64,000 nt of DNA from Mytilus trossulus (GCF_036588685.1 NC_086375.1:12269916-12333915); one strand, 5' to 3'; positions 26,201 through 48,799 are shown, counted from the stretch's first letter. Made by a program: numbers and translations. Notes: generated from the letters alone by a model not told the origin.

Positions 26201-26653
26201 TAGAACGATCTTCTATTTCATCTGAATAGATTGTCTCCCATTTGTAGAAAAATCCTATCATCTATTTTAAAGCTTTGTTCTAAAGGTCAAGATTTTAAGA
26301 ATGCCATTTCAATTTGTTAAGAACCATTTTAAGGTCTTTAAACATAACAGGGACATATGTTATACTGTCTTCAAAATTTAGCAATTTCTATTTTCAAAAA
26401 TCCAATGCAATGGAAAAAAATGTAATAAGAGGTATAAGAAGACGTGTTATGTGTGTCAATGAGACAACTCTCCATCCAAGTCAGAGTTTGTCAAAGTAAA
26501 TCATTAGTATAGGTTAAGTTATAAGTTAACATATTACTATTATTATATTATTGCAGATTGATACCAAACCAGCGAACTATATTACAGCAACCACCACCCC
26601 TTATCAAACCAAATTCGTCTTCACCAAAGCCAGCTATTACAACACCTTCATAG
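5157..26653 (+). CDS. RCOR: CoREST / REST corepressor, 14 coding exons
   Basis: Scaffold of the nuclear LSD1(KDM1A)-CoREST-HDAC1/2 repressor complex; in the family, ELM2-SANT1 binds HDAC while the linker helix and SANT2 engage LSD1 and nucleosomal DNA. Fourteen exons with GT/AG borders join in frame, giving 1476 nt (491 residues plus stop). Domains by residue: acidic N-terminus 1-37, ELM2 about 40-100, SANT1 about 124-172 ([20 protein letters not shown], then [19 protein letters not shown]), an acidic linker, a C4 zinc finger (C219, C222, C238, C241), basic [11 protein letters not shown], helical linker to about 335, SANT2 about 346-395, and a Pro/Ser-rich tail. The start is the first ATG of the exon-1 frame (5157); an alternative ATG at 5163 gives MADHK. 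Length matches vertebrate RCOR1 (about 480). Vertebrate RCOR proteins, as I recall them, lack the zinc finger. Intron 2 is enlarged by a gypsy element. Confidence 0.93.
6011..6198. repeat. tandem repeat, three units of about 63 bp
   Basis: Units start at 6011, 6073 and 6136 with TGATTGT. Each contains ACAACTTTACCCCCTCTTTT and AAAAGCATTTT; the first two end in GCCATGGACA. It lies in RCOR intron 1, and the units are nearly identical, so the expansion is recent. Confidence 0.9.
7252..7308 (+). CDS. RCOR: RCOR exon 2, ELM2 start
   Basis: Encodes [19 protein letters not shown], the conserved opening of the ELM2 domain. Borders are CCTTAG| and CCCAG|GTAAGC; phase 1 in and phase 1 out. Confidence 0.9.
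7884..7887. repeat. target site duplication, left (ATAT)
   Basis: ATAT directly precedes the left LTR, and ATAT (17618-17621) directly follows the right LTR. The site is AT-rich, so the 4-bp length is not certain. Confidence 0.55.
7888..8989 (-). repeat. LTR (3' LTR in element orientation)
   Basis: Begins TGTTACGGTTCGG and ends TTTTGTAACA on the + strand. It holds a 10-bp inverted repeat (CCGTGGGCAA at 8412-8421, TTGCCCACGG at 8455-8464). The short ORFs across it are not conserved genes; they recur only because the LTR is duplicated. Confidence 0.95.
8990..9008 (-). promoter_or_regulatory. polypurine tract of the gypsy element
   Basis: On the - strand CCCGTGGGTGGGGGTAA abuts the 3' LTR. A G-rich purine run next to the LTR is the expected primer for plus-strand DNA synthesis. 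Confidence 0.75.
9076..10323 (-). CDS. third gypsy ORF: C2H2 zinc-finger, proline-rich protein
   Basis: A 415-residue intact ORF in the env position, between pol and the 3' LTR. Residues 1-62 hold two C2H2-type fingers (C10/C13 with a C-x2-C-x12-H-x4-H pattern, then CRYCPWTC...H-x4-H near 37-59). Residues about 70-330 are Pro/Ser/Thr-rich with a duplicated block ([18 protein letters not shown], twice) and short PIDLT, PMDLS and PLDLS motifs that look like CtBP-binding PxDLS peptides. The C-terminus (about 335-415) is compact and charged. No signal peptide, furin site or membrane segment, so it is not an envelope. Function unknown; a nuclear or nucleic-acid role is inferred from the fingers and PxDLS motifs. 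Confidence 0.88.
   Translation of the reverse strand: MDVPIWNHQCEDCGKRFPTSTKLNKHRRHNHGTKIQCRYCPWTCSADDKYRLRQHETSRHTYHQFYPGDTPRHTGSVKSSVERVEKTFPTRSQPTHTYPPSSISPRHSEATIQQITELLDEQMPDFAELLNEPRTPSPMKRLRNDETTPTLSPTLFIPSDILFSKYLEPISPEPFKDNPVMTYSPSDQPFISRPSPSPVPVLLSLPSQSDETPIPSSPINTPIDLTKSVTPIIVDQPNEEPMDLSMSSKNLLPTTSPVPLPQPSPLPSPVPSSSNVPSPSPVPVLLSLPSQSDETPLDLSKKSDNNILPAEIDCTLPTNQWKKPTEIKVDPSDNNDASLDPRLFFAGAPSSYMKHPLAKTLQEQINLCRKTRASRYQRRLIPIGTSRIMKEERCYLPDGTVLELRDTWTANYTEE
10324..10348 (-). promoter_or_regulatory. candidate splice acceptor before the third gypsy ORF
   Basis: On the - strand a pyrimidine-rich run ends TTTTATTTTATAG, followed by ACT and then the ATG of the third ORF. The AG is at + positions 10327-10328. 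This would suit a spliced subgenomic RNA made like retroviral env mRNA. No matching donor in the leader was established. Confidence 0.5.
10349..11155. other. gypsy internal non-coding stretch between pol and third ORF
   Basis: About 800 bp, AT-rich, with no ORF or recognisable motif apart from the splice-acceptor-like end described separately. It may hold export or splicing signals. Confidence 0.5.
11156..14791 (-). CDS. gypsy pol: protease, RT, RNase H, integrase
   Basis: Intact 1211-residue polyprotein counted from the first ATG; the open frame starts upstream at 14908 and is probably reached by frameshift. Aspartic protease D15-T-G-S; reverse transcriptase with [10 protein letters not shown] near 375 and catalytic YLDD 436-439; RNase H beginning ILDTDAS (D583, D585); integrase zinc binding with H843/H850 and C880-x2-C883; catalytic core D912, D972, E1008 with 35 residues between the last two. 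A short chromodomain-like or GPY/F region follows ([18 protein letters not shown] near 1140). I see no clear chromodomain. All catalytic residues are present. Confidence 0.96.
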   Translation of the reverse strand: MSLSIHNHNVNCLMDTGSSMSVLNTSIYNKFPHKVKVHLRPYRCKLRMANGSHVVPLGVLSLPIKLGDQVIQQEMIIADIEIPAVLGYDFMVKNKCVIDIANCTLKLNNQTIACELESQIPSLFRITIGQKVTIPPRSEMMVKANINEGVTSKANLVIDSTAELLQDRGILVAKALYKGEQSELPIRVMNLSDSPQTLTKNSWAANAELLPEQNIMNETTHDESEGIPQFKEIYDRCKNVLTPEQTSTLKNLLHKNQKAFSMSKYDIGLTDIVQHKIDTNGARPVKHAPRRLPIAQRKEVEVEIKKMLDNDIIRPSQSPYSSPLVIVRKADSSIRVCCDFRSVNLSSVKDSYPLPRIDDSLDALRGNSWFSTLDLVSGYYQVAMDPQDAPKTAFVTSQGLFEFKRMPFGLCNAGATFERLMEYVLAGLQWEICIVYLDDIIVFSKSFDEHVTRLQTVFDRLYTAGLKIAPKKCYLFQKQVTFLGHVVSSEGISPDPSKVAAVKEWPTPTNIKEVRSFLGTCSYYRKFIRDFSKIASPLHRLTQKNVLFKWTSECAEAFLILKNVLITSPILIYPTLDKEFILDTDASGTGSGAVLSQIGDDGKEHVVAYYSKSFSKPEKNYCVTRRELLAIINAVKHFHHYLYGVHFCVRTDHGALTWITNFKNPEGQLARWLEILGTYNYTIKYRAGLKHGNADGLSRRPCSKSCTHCEKQENQKQTDENSDSLELMEIRAMSADNQDQVESNPIATNWVQGKSQNELMESQIQDPIIKIVREWKVNSDVKPQWQEISHLSKIHKAYWAQWDRLVVVDGILYRKWINTITNTQSLQYILPHTFRREVLKLLHDDPLAGHMGIKRTGARVRHRFYWVGYQTFVDKYCQRCIECQKRKGPSKGTRASMKTYVVGETMDRVAIDLLGPIPQTYNGNRYLMVITDYFTRYAEAYPIPNIFASTVADKMVTEFICRYGVPTQIHTDQGSQFTSDLFLQLCKLLHIDKTRNSPFHPQSSGLVERLNGTIEDMLSKVVSKNQRDWDTYVPLLMLAYRSAPHETLGESPNNMMFGREVHMPIDLIYGVQSPDGKLSRPEYIDQLTSRMDKVHTVVRDRLVHAAARQKRKYDLTSKNSQYKVGDGVMLRDSKKYKGRSPKFQFKWEGPFTVIKQISDILYQIQEGPKSKTKIIHVNRLKPYKGYLKRWYQPPGEPALNTRGQTKDRTDK
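14893..16341 (-). CDS. gypsy gag polyprotein
   Basis: The 482-residue structural protein forms the intracellular particle and packages element RNA. The N-terminal third is Ser-rich with a long heptad-like region (repeated [20 protein letters not shown] type sequence) suggesting coiled coil. The central capsid-like region is about 240-420, with [17 protein letters not shown] and the [11 protein letters not shown] block. A CCHC zinc knuckle follows (C439, C442, H447, C452; [14 protein letters not shown]). The ATG at 16341 is 154 nt from the primer site. It ends at TAA 14893-14895 inside the pol open frame. No internal stop or frameshift. Confidence 0.92.
   Translation of the reverse strand: MNRGEGSEDEIESRSISPFSGSSRATTPEMLSPSQVRFQGDNFYQTAQFNEIKIQVDKITSQVNVNTKNIIMLKTDIGSLDNKLEYQMTHIDNRLHSNEQNMKRQLDNHEEAMKRHLESNNNLLNNIENMLTKKFNTENEQESSPKSPVRTNTNSPIETYRQTSLTIIPDGGDYNTVISQQNLPRTNTLCDLENSPAVQPTSVVNNSAFVPIYTIPQQVPHTVSKPAASNKPYQHSSNVNIGYTKPFTYDGKSDWVDYRVHFDTVSKLNHWPDEIKVLKLISCMQGAALATVGHIDTNNPPSYNNLMQTLNKRFSPPNQSEMYMTQIDARIRRRGESLPELAQDIKRLVRLANPTAPLDVQDNLAYRAFRNALNDQELEWAIVQTSTDTIDEALHLALKYEAYHLSRKRPSLRYQTNEPNTKSSKTSYTKEQDDQSNLCYYCHKPGHTAKKCRKRLFDQKNVLNDVQNLNYSQRQSLEDPEN
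14896..14902 (-). promoter_or_regulatory. probable -1 ribosomal frameshift site, GGAAAAC
   Basis: On the - strand the last gag codons read CCG GAA AAC TAA. The pol frame (-1 relative to gag) is open from 14908, before the gag stop. The heptamer G GAA AAC has the form of known slippery sites such as G GAU UUA. A shift here would add about 35-40 residues before the first pol ATG and complete the protease N-terminus. I did not fold the downstream RNA. Confidence 0.65.
16495..16512 (-). promoter_or_regulatory. primer binding site for tRNA-Leu
   Basis: The + strand reads ATCCCACCGCTGCCACCA two bases inside the LTR. This equals the 3' end of animal tRNA-Leu(AAG/UAG) including CCA, so the - strand is its 18-nt complement. 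The match is to the tRNA sequence as I know it. Confidence 0.88.
16515..17617 (-). repeat. LTR (5' LTR in element orientation)
   Basis: Near-perfect second copy of 7888-8989. Transcription of the element should start within it on the - strand and proceed through the primer site toward lower coordinates. Confidence 0.95.
18008..18202. repeat. MITE-like inverted repeat, family M1 copy 1
   Basis: The left end TACTGTAAATTCAGAAATTA, then TTGCGAT, is mirrored by ATCGCAATAATTTCTGAATT, then AACAGTA. It ends 36 bp before RCOR exon 3. Related copies are at 30615-30824 and, partial, near 29127-29215. Confidence 0.85.
18238..18309 (+). CDS. RCOR: RCOR exon 3, ELM2 middle
   Basis: Encodes [20 protein letters not shown] then PDAK, the part of ELM2 that precedes the LDEYI-type helix. 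The acceptor is a long T tract ending CAG; the donor is AAAG|GTAATC. Confidence 0.9.
18595..18647 (+). CDS. RCOR: RCOR exon 4, ELM2 end
   Basis: Encodes [18 protein letters not shown], closely similar to the vertebrate [18 protein letters not shown]. Acceptor TTTCAG, donor CAG|GTAATT. Confidence 0.92.
19355..19516 (+). CDS. RCOR: RCOR exon 5, ELM2/SANT1
   Basis: Encodes [20 protein letters not shown], then [20 protein letters not shown] and [14 protein letters not shown]. This is nearly identical to vertebrate RCOR and is the best single piece of evidence for the gene. Exactly 54 codons. Confidence 0.95.
19970..20085 (+). CDS. RCOR: RCOR exon 6, SANT1 end
   Basis: Encodes [20 protein letters not shown] and then [18 protein letters not shown], the third SANT1 helix and its basic extension. 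Acceptor TTTTGCAG, donor GACAG|GTACTG. Confidence 0.95.
20605..20668 (+). CDS. RCOR: RCOR exon 7, acidic linker
   Basis: Encodes [20 protein letters not shown] then NG, an acidic low-complexity linker as found after SANT1 in the family. Phase 2 in, phase 0 out. Confidence 0.88.
20990..21180. repeat. dispersed repeat fragment in RCOR intron 7
   Basis: The block contains CCAATGGACAACAACTGTC, CTGACTTGGTACAGGCATTT and CACTTGTATGACAATCAT. I recognise it from mussel DNA as a common repeat; there is no second copy of this part in the window. No coding. Confidence 0.45.
21232..21332 (+). CDS. RCOR: RCOR exon 8, C4 zinc finger
   Basis: Encodes a C-x2-C-x15-C-x2-C finger (CSNC, then CSSCFQYWR). The CSSCFQYW half resembles the second half of GATA-type fingers in MTA proteins (CASCWTYW). 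Borders are CTTTCAG| and TGGAG|GTAAGA, and the phase fits exons 7 and 9. It is probably constitutive, but skipping it would shift the frame (101 nt). Confidence 0.88.
21333..23759. other. RCOR intron 8, no recognised element
   Basis: The 2.4-kb intron has a GC-richer segment at about 21620-22400 that contrasts with its surroundings. I found no ORF with a recognisable domain and no terminal repeats. It may be an old decayed insertion. Confidence 0.4.
23760..23964 (+). CDS. RCOR: RCOR exon 9, basic linker
   Basis: Encodes [13 protein letters not shown], a His-rich stretch, and [20 protein letters not shown], then a helix ending VSLKRQ. The RKPPRGMF block matches vertebrate RKPPKGMF just before the LSD1-binding linker helix. 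Confidence 0.92.
24207..24281 (+). CDS. RCOR: RCOR exon 10, linker helix
   Basis: Encodes [20 protein letters not shown] then LRPPE, equivalent to the vertebrate IQNIKQ...YRLPE helix. Exactly 25 codons with clean GT/AG borders. Confidence 0.88.
24878..24935 (+). CDS. RCOR: RCOR exon 11, SANT2 start
   Basis: Encodes [19 protein letters not shown], matching vertebrate NARWTTEEQLLAVQ. Donor CAAG|GTAAAA. Confidence 0.92.
25526..25716 (+). CDS. RCOR: RCOR exon 12, SANT2
   Basis: Encodes [20 protein letters not shown], then [20 protein letters not shown] and an acidic tail. This is the DNA- and LSD1-contacting SANT2 domain. Confidence 0.95.
26079..26191 (+). CDS. RCOR: RCOR exon 13, Pro/Ser tail
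   Basis: Encodes [20 protein letters not shown] and following low-complexity sequence. Assigned by frame and splice borders (TTTCAG|, CACAG|GTGAGA); the tail is not conserved. Confidence 0.8.
26557..26653 (+). CDS. RCOR: RCOR exon 14, C-terminus and stop
   Basis: Encodes [20 protein letters not shown], then [11 protein letters not shown] and TAG at 26651-26653. The frame joins exon 13 exactly. Confidence 0.82.
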
Positions 26654-27215
26654 GATTTACTAGATGATTAAATGGATTTGTTATGTTAAGTGCTCAGTTG
26701 AGGCCTGCCACCAGATATTGTGTGATGCCAGATAAACTGTAATTTGCAGATAGCGCAAGAAATGTATTTCAGGCATTATTGTCTAAGGCTATAGTTTTAC
26801 CGTTGCCCATATTCATGTTATGTAGTATTAAAGGGATCGCATCAGACAGCTGACACTTGAACCATTTCAAAATGGTTTCCTGGTTTTTATAGTTCATGGA
26901 ATTTCTCACGTATCACATCATTGCATCACTTAATGCGAATAAGTGGGATGTTTTTGTTTGTACATTTTATTTCTGTTGTTACTTGTAAAGATATTTATTT
27001 ATTTTGTTTTCTCAGATTTTTGTATATTGAGAATAAGTGTTTTTGATGTTTGCACTTTTGTTTGAGGTGTAAGGTGCTTTATTTTTATATGGTACTATGT
27101 AACACAGGTCTCCACATTGTGAACATGTCCGTCTATTAGATATTTATGACTGTCTTTGAAGTATGTATTGTATATCTTACAGCTGAACTATTAGAAGATG
27201 TATGTTGTGTATAAA

Positions 27216-27221
27216 ATTAAA
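27216..27221 (+). terminator. candidate RCOR poly(A) signal, ATTAAA
   Basis: ATTAAA lies about 560 bp after the RCOR stop and is followed within about 20 bp by a GT-rich stretch (GTTTGCTTGTTTGTT). Other A-rich hexamers occur farther on, so the used site is uncertain. Confidence 0.35.
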
Positions 27222-28489
27222 GTTTGCTTGTTTGTTAGGCTAACTTTGAACTCTTTGATAATTATTGTAAATATTGAAACAAACTGATTAGGTTTTTTCA
27301 GTAACATTTTTGTTAACTCTCCAATGATATGATTGGCTAGTAATGACTTGTTACTCTTTCAATAGCCATTATACATGTAGGTAGTAAAAAAAACGAAAGA
27401 AATATTGATTTTATAGTCATCAACCAAACAAGCATACAATATGTTGGTAACATTTAAGTATACATGCTGTAATTCAGTTTTTACTTGGCGGTACATACAT
27501 AATGTAAAATATTTTTGTAAGAACTGGAATTTTTTAAATTATATCATCAAACGTCATTCCCCGGTTACTTTTATATTTATATAAATGATAAAATTAGTAA
27601 AATGAGTCTCCACATGTTGTATGGATCGTCTTGCAATGTTATTCGTGTTTTTTGTTCAGTGCATTGTAATCGTTTCCATCAGCATTATCTATGTGTGAAA
27701 GTTTCATTTTTATTCACTTAAACAGCAGCATTCATGGATTTTAAATATTTCATCCCATCGATATAGGGTATATTGCAATTTTTCAGAAAATTAAAGTCAA
27801 CATCATCCCCATTGATGTACTCAGGCTATTTATTGTTGTGTTCATTAGGTTTGAGGTGCAGTTTGATTCCTTTTAGAACTTTAAATTAGAAGTATAAGAA
27901 AATTGCAATTCTGGAGTGATGGGCTATCTTTCTGTGTCTGTCCCAGGTTCTAAGGAGGCATGGAAAGTTTGAAAAAGGTGAAAATGGTAAAACAACTACT
28001 GATTGTGACTGAATTCTCTATTAGAATGACTATTTCTGGTTTAGGTCAAAATTAAGCTATTCCTTTTATACCACCCTCCTTTACTAATGCATATGAATCT
28101 AGTACTGTGTAATGTTAAACAGTTACATCTTTTCTGTTGTTTTATGTTAACAATATTTCATAGACAACTGATCATCTTCATTGTCAAACACATTTTTACC
28201 TAAATATTCTAACTAGTCTTCATTCATAATACATTTTTTTCACAAACTTCATGAATCCAAGTTTTAAAGAACAACTTATAAATGTTCTTGTTTCTAAGGC
28301 AAACTTATTGTTAATCTGTTTCACTATCACCAAGTTGTATTTCAAAAACAAAAGCGGTTAATTTTGGTTTTATGAAGATATACAAAAATCCTGTTATAAG
28401 GCCATAAAAGTGTTTGGGTCAGTGACCTGCATATTCATTAAACCATATTCATTGTTGACCATTGTGTTACAAGAGGATTACTGTAAGGG

Positions 28490-28753
28490 TTTACAGCTAA
28501 TTTCCTAATACATGTAGGACAAGACTTTGATTAGCTTGCTTGCATTGTTTGTATATTGTACAATTGTTATAAGGATAATGTCCATTCAAATTAAAAATAT
28601 ATATATAAATGATATATACAGGATTAAATATATGCCTATATTTTGTTGGAAGATGGCAATGTTAATTTCAAAGCTTGAATTATCATTTATACAAACAAAG
28701 CAAGCAAGCCTACCAAAGTTTTACTCTATAAGCATTAGGAAATTAGCTGTAAA
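28490..28753. repeat. foldback element, arms of about 65 bp
   Basis: The left end TTTACAGCTAATTTCCTAAT is mirrored by ATTAGGAAATTAGCTGTAAA at the right, and AGCTTGCTTGC... by its complement further in. The AT-rich interior has a small ORF of no meaning. Confidence 0.88.
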
Positions 28754-29759
28754 TGATCATTACAAATTGTATGTGTTAACATGATGAATGTCATGTGATG
28801 TAATGGTGAATTAAAGATTTGTAAAATACATGACTTTCATTGGTATATTTTTATGCCCCATTTATGGGCAATATATTTTCTGGTCTGTGCGTCTGTTCGT
28901 CCCACTTCAAGTTAAAGTTTTGTTGAAGTTGAAGTCTAATCAACTTGAAACTTAGTACACATGTTCCTTATGAAATGATCTTTTTAATTTTAATGGCAAA
29001 TTAGAGATCCTACCCCATTTTCATGTTCACTGAACATAGAAAATGATAGTGCAGATGGGGCATCCATGTACTTAGGAACATTCTTGTTGTAGTTTACACT
29101 ACCTGGATTGGTTTTTGCTTAATCGATTTACTGTGAATTCATAAATTATTGCAAAAAAAATGTGACAGGGTATATAATTGCAATAATGTAAACTAGCATT
29201 TTGGAAGTTTGTATATGAATTAAAAAGGATTTTTCACAAATATCACAAAAACTATATTTCATTGAGGTAACAACCTTACAATTCAATTGTCAATTCTTAA
29301 CAAATTCTCCGGATTCCAAAAGGACAATAAAAAATCTAAATTCAAAGAAATATAGTGGAAAAAATAAAATAAAAATAATCTTCAAAACCATAAAATACAG
29401 ACATCATCAAAACTTGTAATTGGGGATCTTTGGTGCTTGGGCAAGGTACAGACCTGATACTAGTTGCATTGCTGATTGCTGATGGGTGAAGTTTATGTCA
29501 CAATTGCGTTAAATGGAGAACATTATGAAGCCACATAATCGTTTGAAAACCATCAGTAGAAGGGGTTTTAAGTTATTGAACATAAAAGACAGTCTCAATT
29601 TTCAATATATCAATGACCATTACTTCAGAACAGTTAAAATCTTCAAAATCAAACTTGACCAATATTTTTTATCAGTTACAACATATCATAATTTGAAAAC
29701 CATCATTTAAAAGGGTTAACAAGTAATTCAATGGAAAAAGACCAGAAAATATGAGAAAA

Positions 29760-30030
29760 TGTCAAAGAGTTCAAGACAACCCTAAAGGGCAGATAACTGC
29801 CAGTGGCTACCAATGAGTTTTCAACACAGCAAAAAAATCCTGCAACAGGAGATTTGCCTCATCTGGCCACTAAATAAAAATATGTACTAGTTCAATAAAA
29901 ATGGATTTCATACAAAGCTCCAAAACATCTAAATGAACTAAAGTTAAAAAAAACATACAAGACCTAACAAAGGCCAGAAGCTCCTGACTTTGGACAGGCA
30001 GAAAAAAAGTGGCGGGGTTAAACATGTTTT
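29760..30030. repeat. dispersed repeat copy
   Basis: Shares the ACAAAGGCCAGA, GCTCCTGACTT and GGCGGGGTTAA blocks with 241-545 in the same orientation. Confidence 0.5.
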
Positions 30031-30614
30031 GTGATATATCAACCCTTCCCTTTACCTCTTAGCTAATGTTGATTCAGAACACAGCAACACACACAGTTGT
30101 GATGAATTTACACAGGTCTAAGACATTGCTAATATAGAATCTTTGATGTAAATTCTTATAAATCTGACTAAAGTTGCACGAGAGCACTTACATGAGGAAA
30201 TCACTTGATAATAAAGGTGAGAAATGGCTAGAAACTCGAGAACCTCTTCAACATTTTGTATGCTTTAATACTTGTAGTGATTGCTATATGAAGAGGTCAT
30301 TAAGTAACACATTTTTGGCCTAGCAGGCCTATTGTTATATAAAATGGTGCTAAAACGTTAACCAGATAAAAAGAGTATATAACAGACTGAATTGAAACTT
30401 TATAACTCATTCACATTGTGAATTATCTTACAAATTGTAAACTCACTATAAAGCATTTTAATTTCTCTGAGCTTTTTGTACCCAGGATCTTTTGGTAGGG
30501 GCTTTGGTCAGATGTTAAAATGTAAGAGTCATTTTGTCTTTGGTGGATATTTATTGATTGCCAATCAAATTAACACATTTCAGGAAACTTATTAATTGTT
30601 GATGATGTATTAAT

Positions 30615-30824
30615 TACTATAAATTCAGAAACTATTGCGTGCAATTATTATTGTGATTTTGATATTTTAGACTACAAAACTATTTTAATTTTTGAGATAT
30701 TGAGAAAAGTCCTGTTTGAATTCATACGAAATAATTCAAAATATGAGTTTAAATTATTGTGATTATAACCTGTCGCATTTTTAGAAATAATTAAAACCTC
30801 ACAATAGTTTTTGAAATTACCATA
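30615..30824. repeat. MITE-like inverted repeat, family M1 copy 2
   Basis: TACTATAAATTCAGAAACTA, then TTGCG, at the left faces CAATAGTTTTTGAAATTACC, then ATA, at the right. Interior words such as CTGTCGCATTTT correspond in reverse complement to copy 1 (AAAATGCGACAGGG). It lies about 135 bp beyond the PSMC6 stop. Confidence 0.8.
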
Positions 30825-30912
30825 CTTGAAATCAAATGCAATTGTTTTGGCAAAAAACTGATGTCATTGGAGACATACATTTTTTTTTAAAACACAAAGT
30901 TGATGACAATTT

Positions 30913-30918
30913 TTTATT
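30913..30918 (-). terminator. candidate PSMC6 poly(A) signal, AATAAA
   Basis: TTTATT on the + strand is AATAAA in the gene's direction, 40 nt after the stop codon. A very short 3'UTR would be unusual but not impossible. Confidence 0.45.
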
Positions 30919-30958
30919 TTATCAATAATAACACAATAATAAATGTTCAGTTCAGTTT

Positions 30959-46007
<15,049 letters not shown>

Positions 46008-46549
46008 TTTCTCTTTTAGGCCGGCGGAAATGAAAACAAGGGACGTAATAAGTAAAAATAGTTTCATTAAGTACCGCAAACTAAAAAGTTAAATAGTACA
46101 CATACACGGACATTATTATAAGTTTTTGTTCTTTGTGAGTTTCTTTTTTTCTCTCTCGAAATATGCACAGTGACACTGTATCATCGCACCGGAAATTAAA
46201 TACAAACGGAACAGGGAGAAAATAAAATTACAATTAAAGGCTTGTTGTCTAGACTTCCTTTTATTTGACCATCATACGCGGATCCAGGGGGGGGGGGGGG
46301 ACTGGGGGCCCGGTCCCCCTTTCGTTGGAAAAATTTGGTTGATTATATAGGGAATCATTAAATCACGACTGAAGCGGCCCCCTCTTAAGGAAAAGTTCTG
46401 GATCCGCCACTGACTATTTCTAGCGGTCTCAGTGAAGAGGGTATCGCTTCTGAAACGATTTACTGATATATTAAAGCTTCCAACTTTTTATACCAACACA
46501 TATATTTTCATTTTTTTTTATGATATTTAAATTATCAATTATAGACCTA
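46008..46549. other. upstream region of PSMC6
   Basis: Should hold the PSMC6 5'UTR and promoter on the - strand. I see a MITE-like repeat at 46278-46407 and no clear core promoter motif. Confidence 0.4.
46278..46407. repeat. short inverted-repeat element with poly-G run
   Basis: GCGGATCCAG at the left and CTGGATCCGC at the right enclose a 14-base G run and a C-rich interior. The pattern is a common non-autonomous repeat; it sits about 270 bp upstream of the PSMC6 start codon. Confidence 0.7.
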
Positions 46550-48752
46550 TGGCCCCACCTATGGGTTACTTTGATAAATTGCGACTTAGATCGAGAGTCG
46601 TCAGTCTTATTAGAACCAAGGATTCAGTGTATAGTAAGTCTTACTATACAAATCCTTGTTAGAACTCATACCGAACTAGAGTTACCAAAAACAGTGTCAC
46701 GCTTATAGATCATATACATTCTACAAATCCTGAGAAAATTACAGATAAAAAAGTGAAAGTCCGTGCCTATTGTCCGGGAGATCACTACCCTGAAAGTTTT
46801 ACTATTAAAAAGCCTACAGTTTCAAAACATCAGTACATAACAATGAATCAACAATGTCACAATAAAATATAGAAACTTCACTAAGCTTAATAAAGAAAAA
46901 AATATAGAAGATTTTAAATAACGGCTAAAATTTTTAATGAAATACTTTATTTTGATAATCCAGACCATGCATTGGATACATTTTACGAGTTAAATCAACA
47001 TGCTCCAATAATAATGAAAAGAGTAAAGAAAAGTCTCAACCGAAGTGATAACACCACTTGAAATATCTTTACCTGGTGTCAAGAAACTCCTACACAATAT
47101 AAACCCACATAAGGCTACCAGCCCAGACAACAGCAGCGCCAGAATATTTAAAGAATTCAAAGACCAAACAGCTCCAATTCTCCGAGGCACACTTAATTAT
47201 CACTTGACTCATGAAACTGGCATTATACCAACAGACTGAAAACACCAGCACTGTAGCACCAGTATTAAAAAAATGGGGAAAATATAAGCCAGAAAATTAC
47301 CGTCCTATATCATTGACATATATTTCCTGTAAATTTATGGAACATATCATCACCAAACACATAATCAACCATCTTGAAAAGAACAATACATTGTATGAAA
47401 TGCAATCCAGCATGGTTCCGTCAGTCTAGATCTTGGGAAACTCAACTCATTTCATTCATCCAAGAACTTGCAGCAAATATTAACAACAACACTCAAATAG
47501 ACCTAATTACAATGGACTTTGCCAAAGCCTTAGACAATTTCAAAGTACATAAAAAAAGATTACTCTATAAATTACACTATTACGGTATCCAAAATGAAAC
47601 TGTAAACGGGGTCTCTGCCTTCCTAAATGACAGAACACAAACAGTTGTCCTGGATGGTTAGTCATCTGACCTAGCCCCAGTCATCTCAGGTGTCCCTCAA
47701 GACACATTTCTGGGCCCAGTATTATTCTTGGTATACATTAATGACCTACCAGAATACCTATCATCCAGTAAGCTCAGACTGTTTGTCGATGAGAGTATCA
47801 TCTACAAAACCATCAAATCTCAAAGTGACTGTGATGCACTACAGTTGGATTTAGATGCAGCTGCTAGGTAGGGGCAAGACTGGTTGATGGCTTTCCATCC
47901 AGACAAATGCACAGTCCTTACAGTAGCACAGAAGAAAAACCCCATTTAAACATGACTATATCCTCCACAATCACAAACTGGAACTTGTCTTTTCGGCTAT
48001 ATATCTGGGCATTACACTTCAAGCAAATCTAAAATGGTCAAAACATACAGACAACATCATAGCTAATGGCAACAAATCTCTGGGCTTCTTAAAAAGAAAC
48101 TTAAAAACATCTTGTCAGAACATCAAATCGCAGGCATATCTGGCACTAGTCCATCCTAAACTGGAATATTCATGTTCAGTATGGGACCCTCACACAGTTG
48201 AACAAACCTCTAACATCGAGATGGTCCAAAGGCGAGCTGCCAGATATGTCTGTAACAGATACCATAACAACAGTGGACCGACAGATATGATAAACACCCT
48301 AAACTGGCCAACTCTACAGGAAAGGAGAACACGTACAAGATTAATAATGTTCTACAAAATAGTACATCAAATCGTAGCTATACCATCTGCTATTCTTATA
48401 CCATCAGACAGTAGAATCCGCAAAACATAATTATACTTTTAGACACATTTCAACCAAAAAAGATACATATAAATATTCTTTTTCTCCATATAACATATCT
48501 CAGTTGAACTTATTGCCAATGCATACAGTCACTGTCGCCACGATCGACACTTTCAGAAAACAGCTCACACCCAGCGGTTCTCCACAAATTCATCTAACTC
48601 ATTATTATTATGAATAAAATTACGCACCTCAAATTTATTTCCAAATATTTTTGTGTCTTGTTTTTTGTAAATATGTATATAGACCACGCTGCGCAAACAG
48701 TTAATAATCTTCAGATCATTGAAGAACTACTGAAAACCTAAAGAAGAAAGAT
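46550..48752 (+). pseudogene. LINE-A, truncated and mutated non-LTR retrotransposon
   Basis: Endonuclease end near 46667-46860 (TLIDHIHSTNPEKI, then DHYPESFTIKKP). RT domain 47045-47930 in several frames: NPHKATSPDNSSARIFKEF, NYRPISLTYISCKFMEHI, TMDFAKALDNF, then SGVPQDTFLGPVLFLVYIND and RLFVDESIIYK, where the usual ADD catalytic box is altered to VDE. C-terminal RRAARYVCNRYHN at about 48232. Multiple frameshifts and stops (for example TAG at 47659-47661). The CR1/Jockey-like group is inferred from motif style. The 3'UTR ends about 48750. Confidence 0.88.
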
Positions 48753-48799
48753 TCAGGATATAAATCAATCACGCGCTAAAAGAGAGATTTCGAAAACTA

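Larger units (their letters stand above)
26654..30958. other. convergent intergenic region / 3'UTRs
   Basis: Holds the RCOR 3'UTR, then MITE-like repeats at 28490-28753 and 30615-30824, a dispersed repeat at 29760-30030, and the PSMC6 3' end at the right. No further coding region is supported. Confidence 0.6.

Noticed and set aside
46016-46079. Upstream start at 46079 for PSMC6
   Set aside because: The extra residues are hydrophobic and do not match the family; the ATG at 46007 aligns with known PSMC6 starts.
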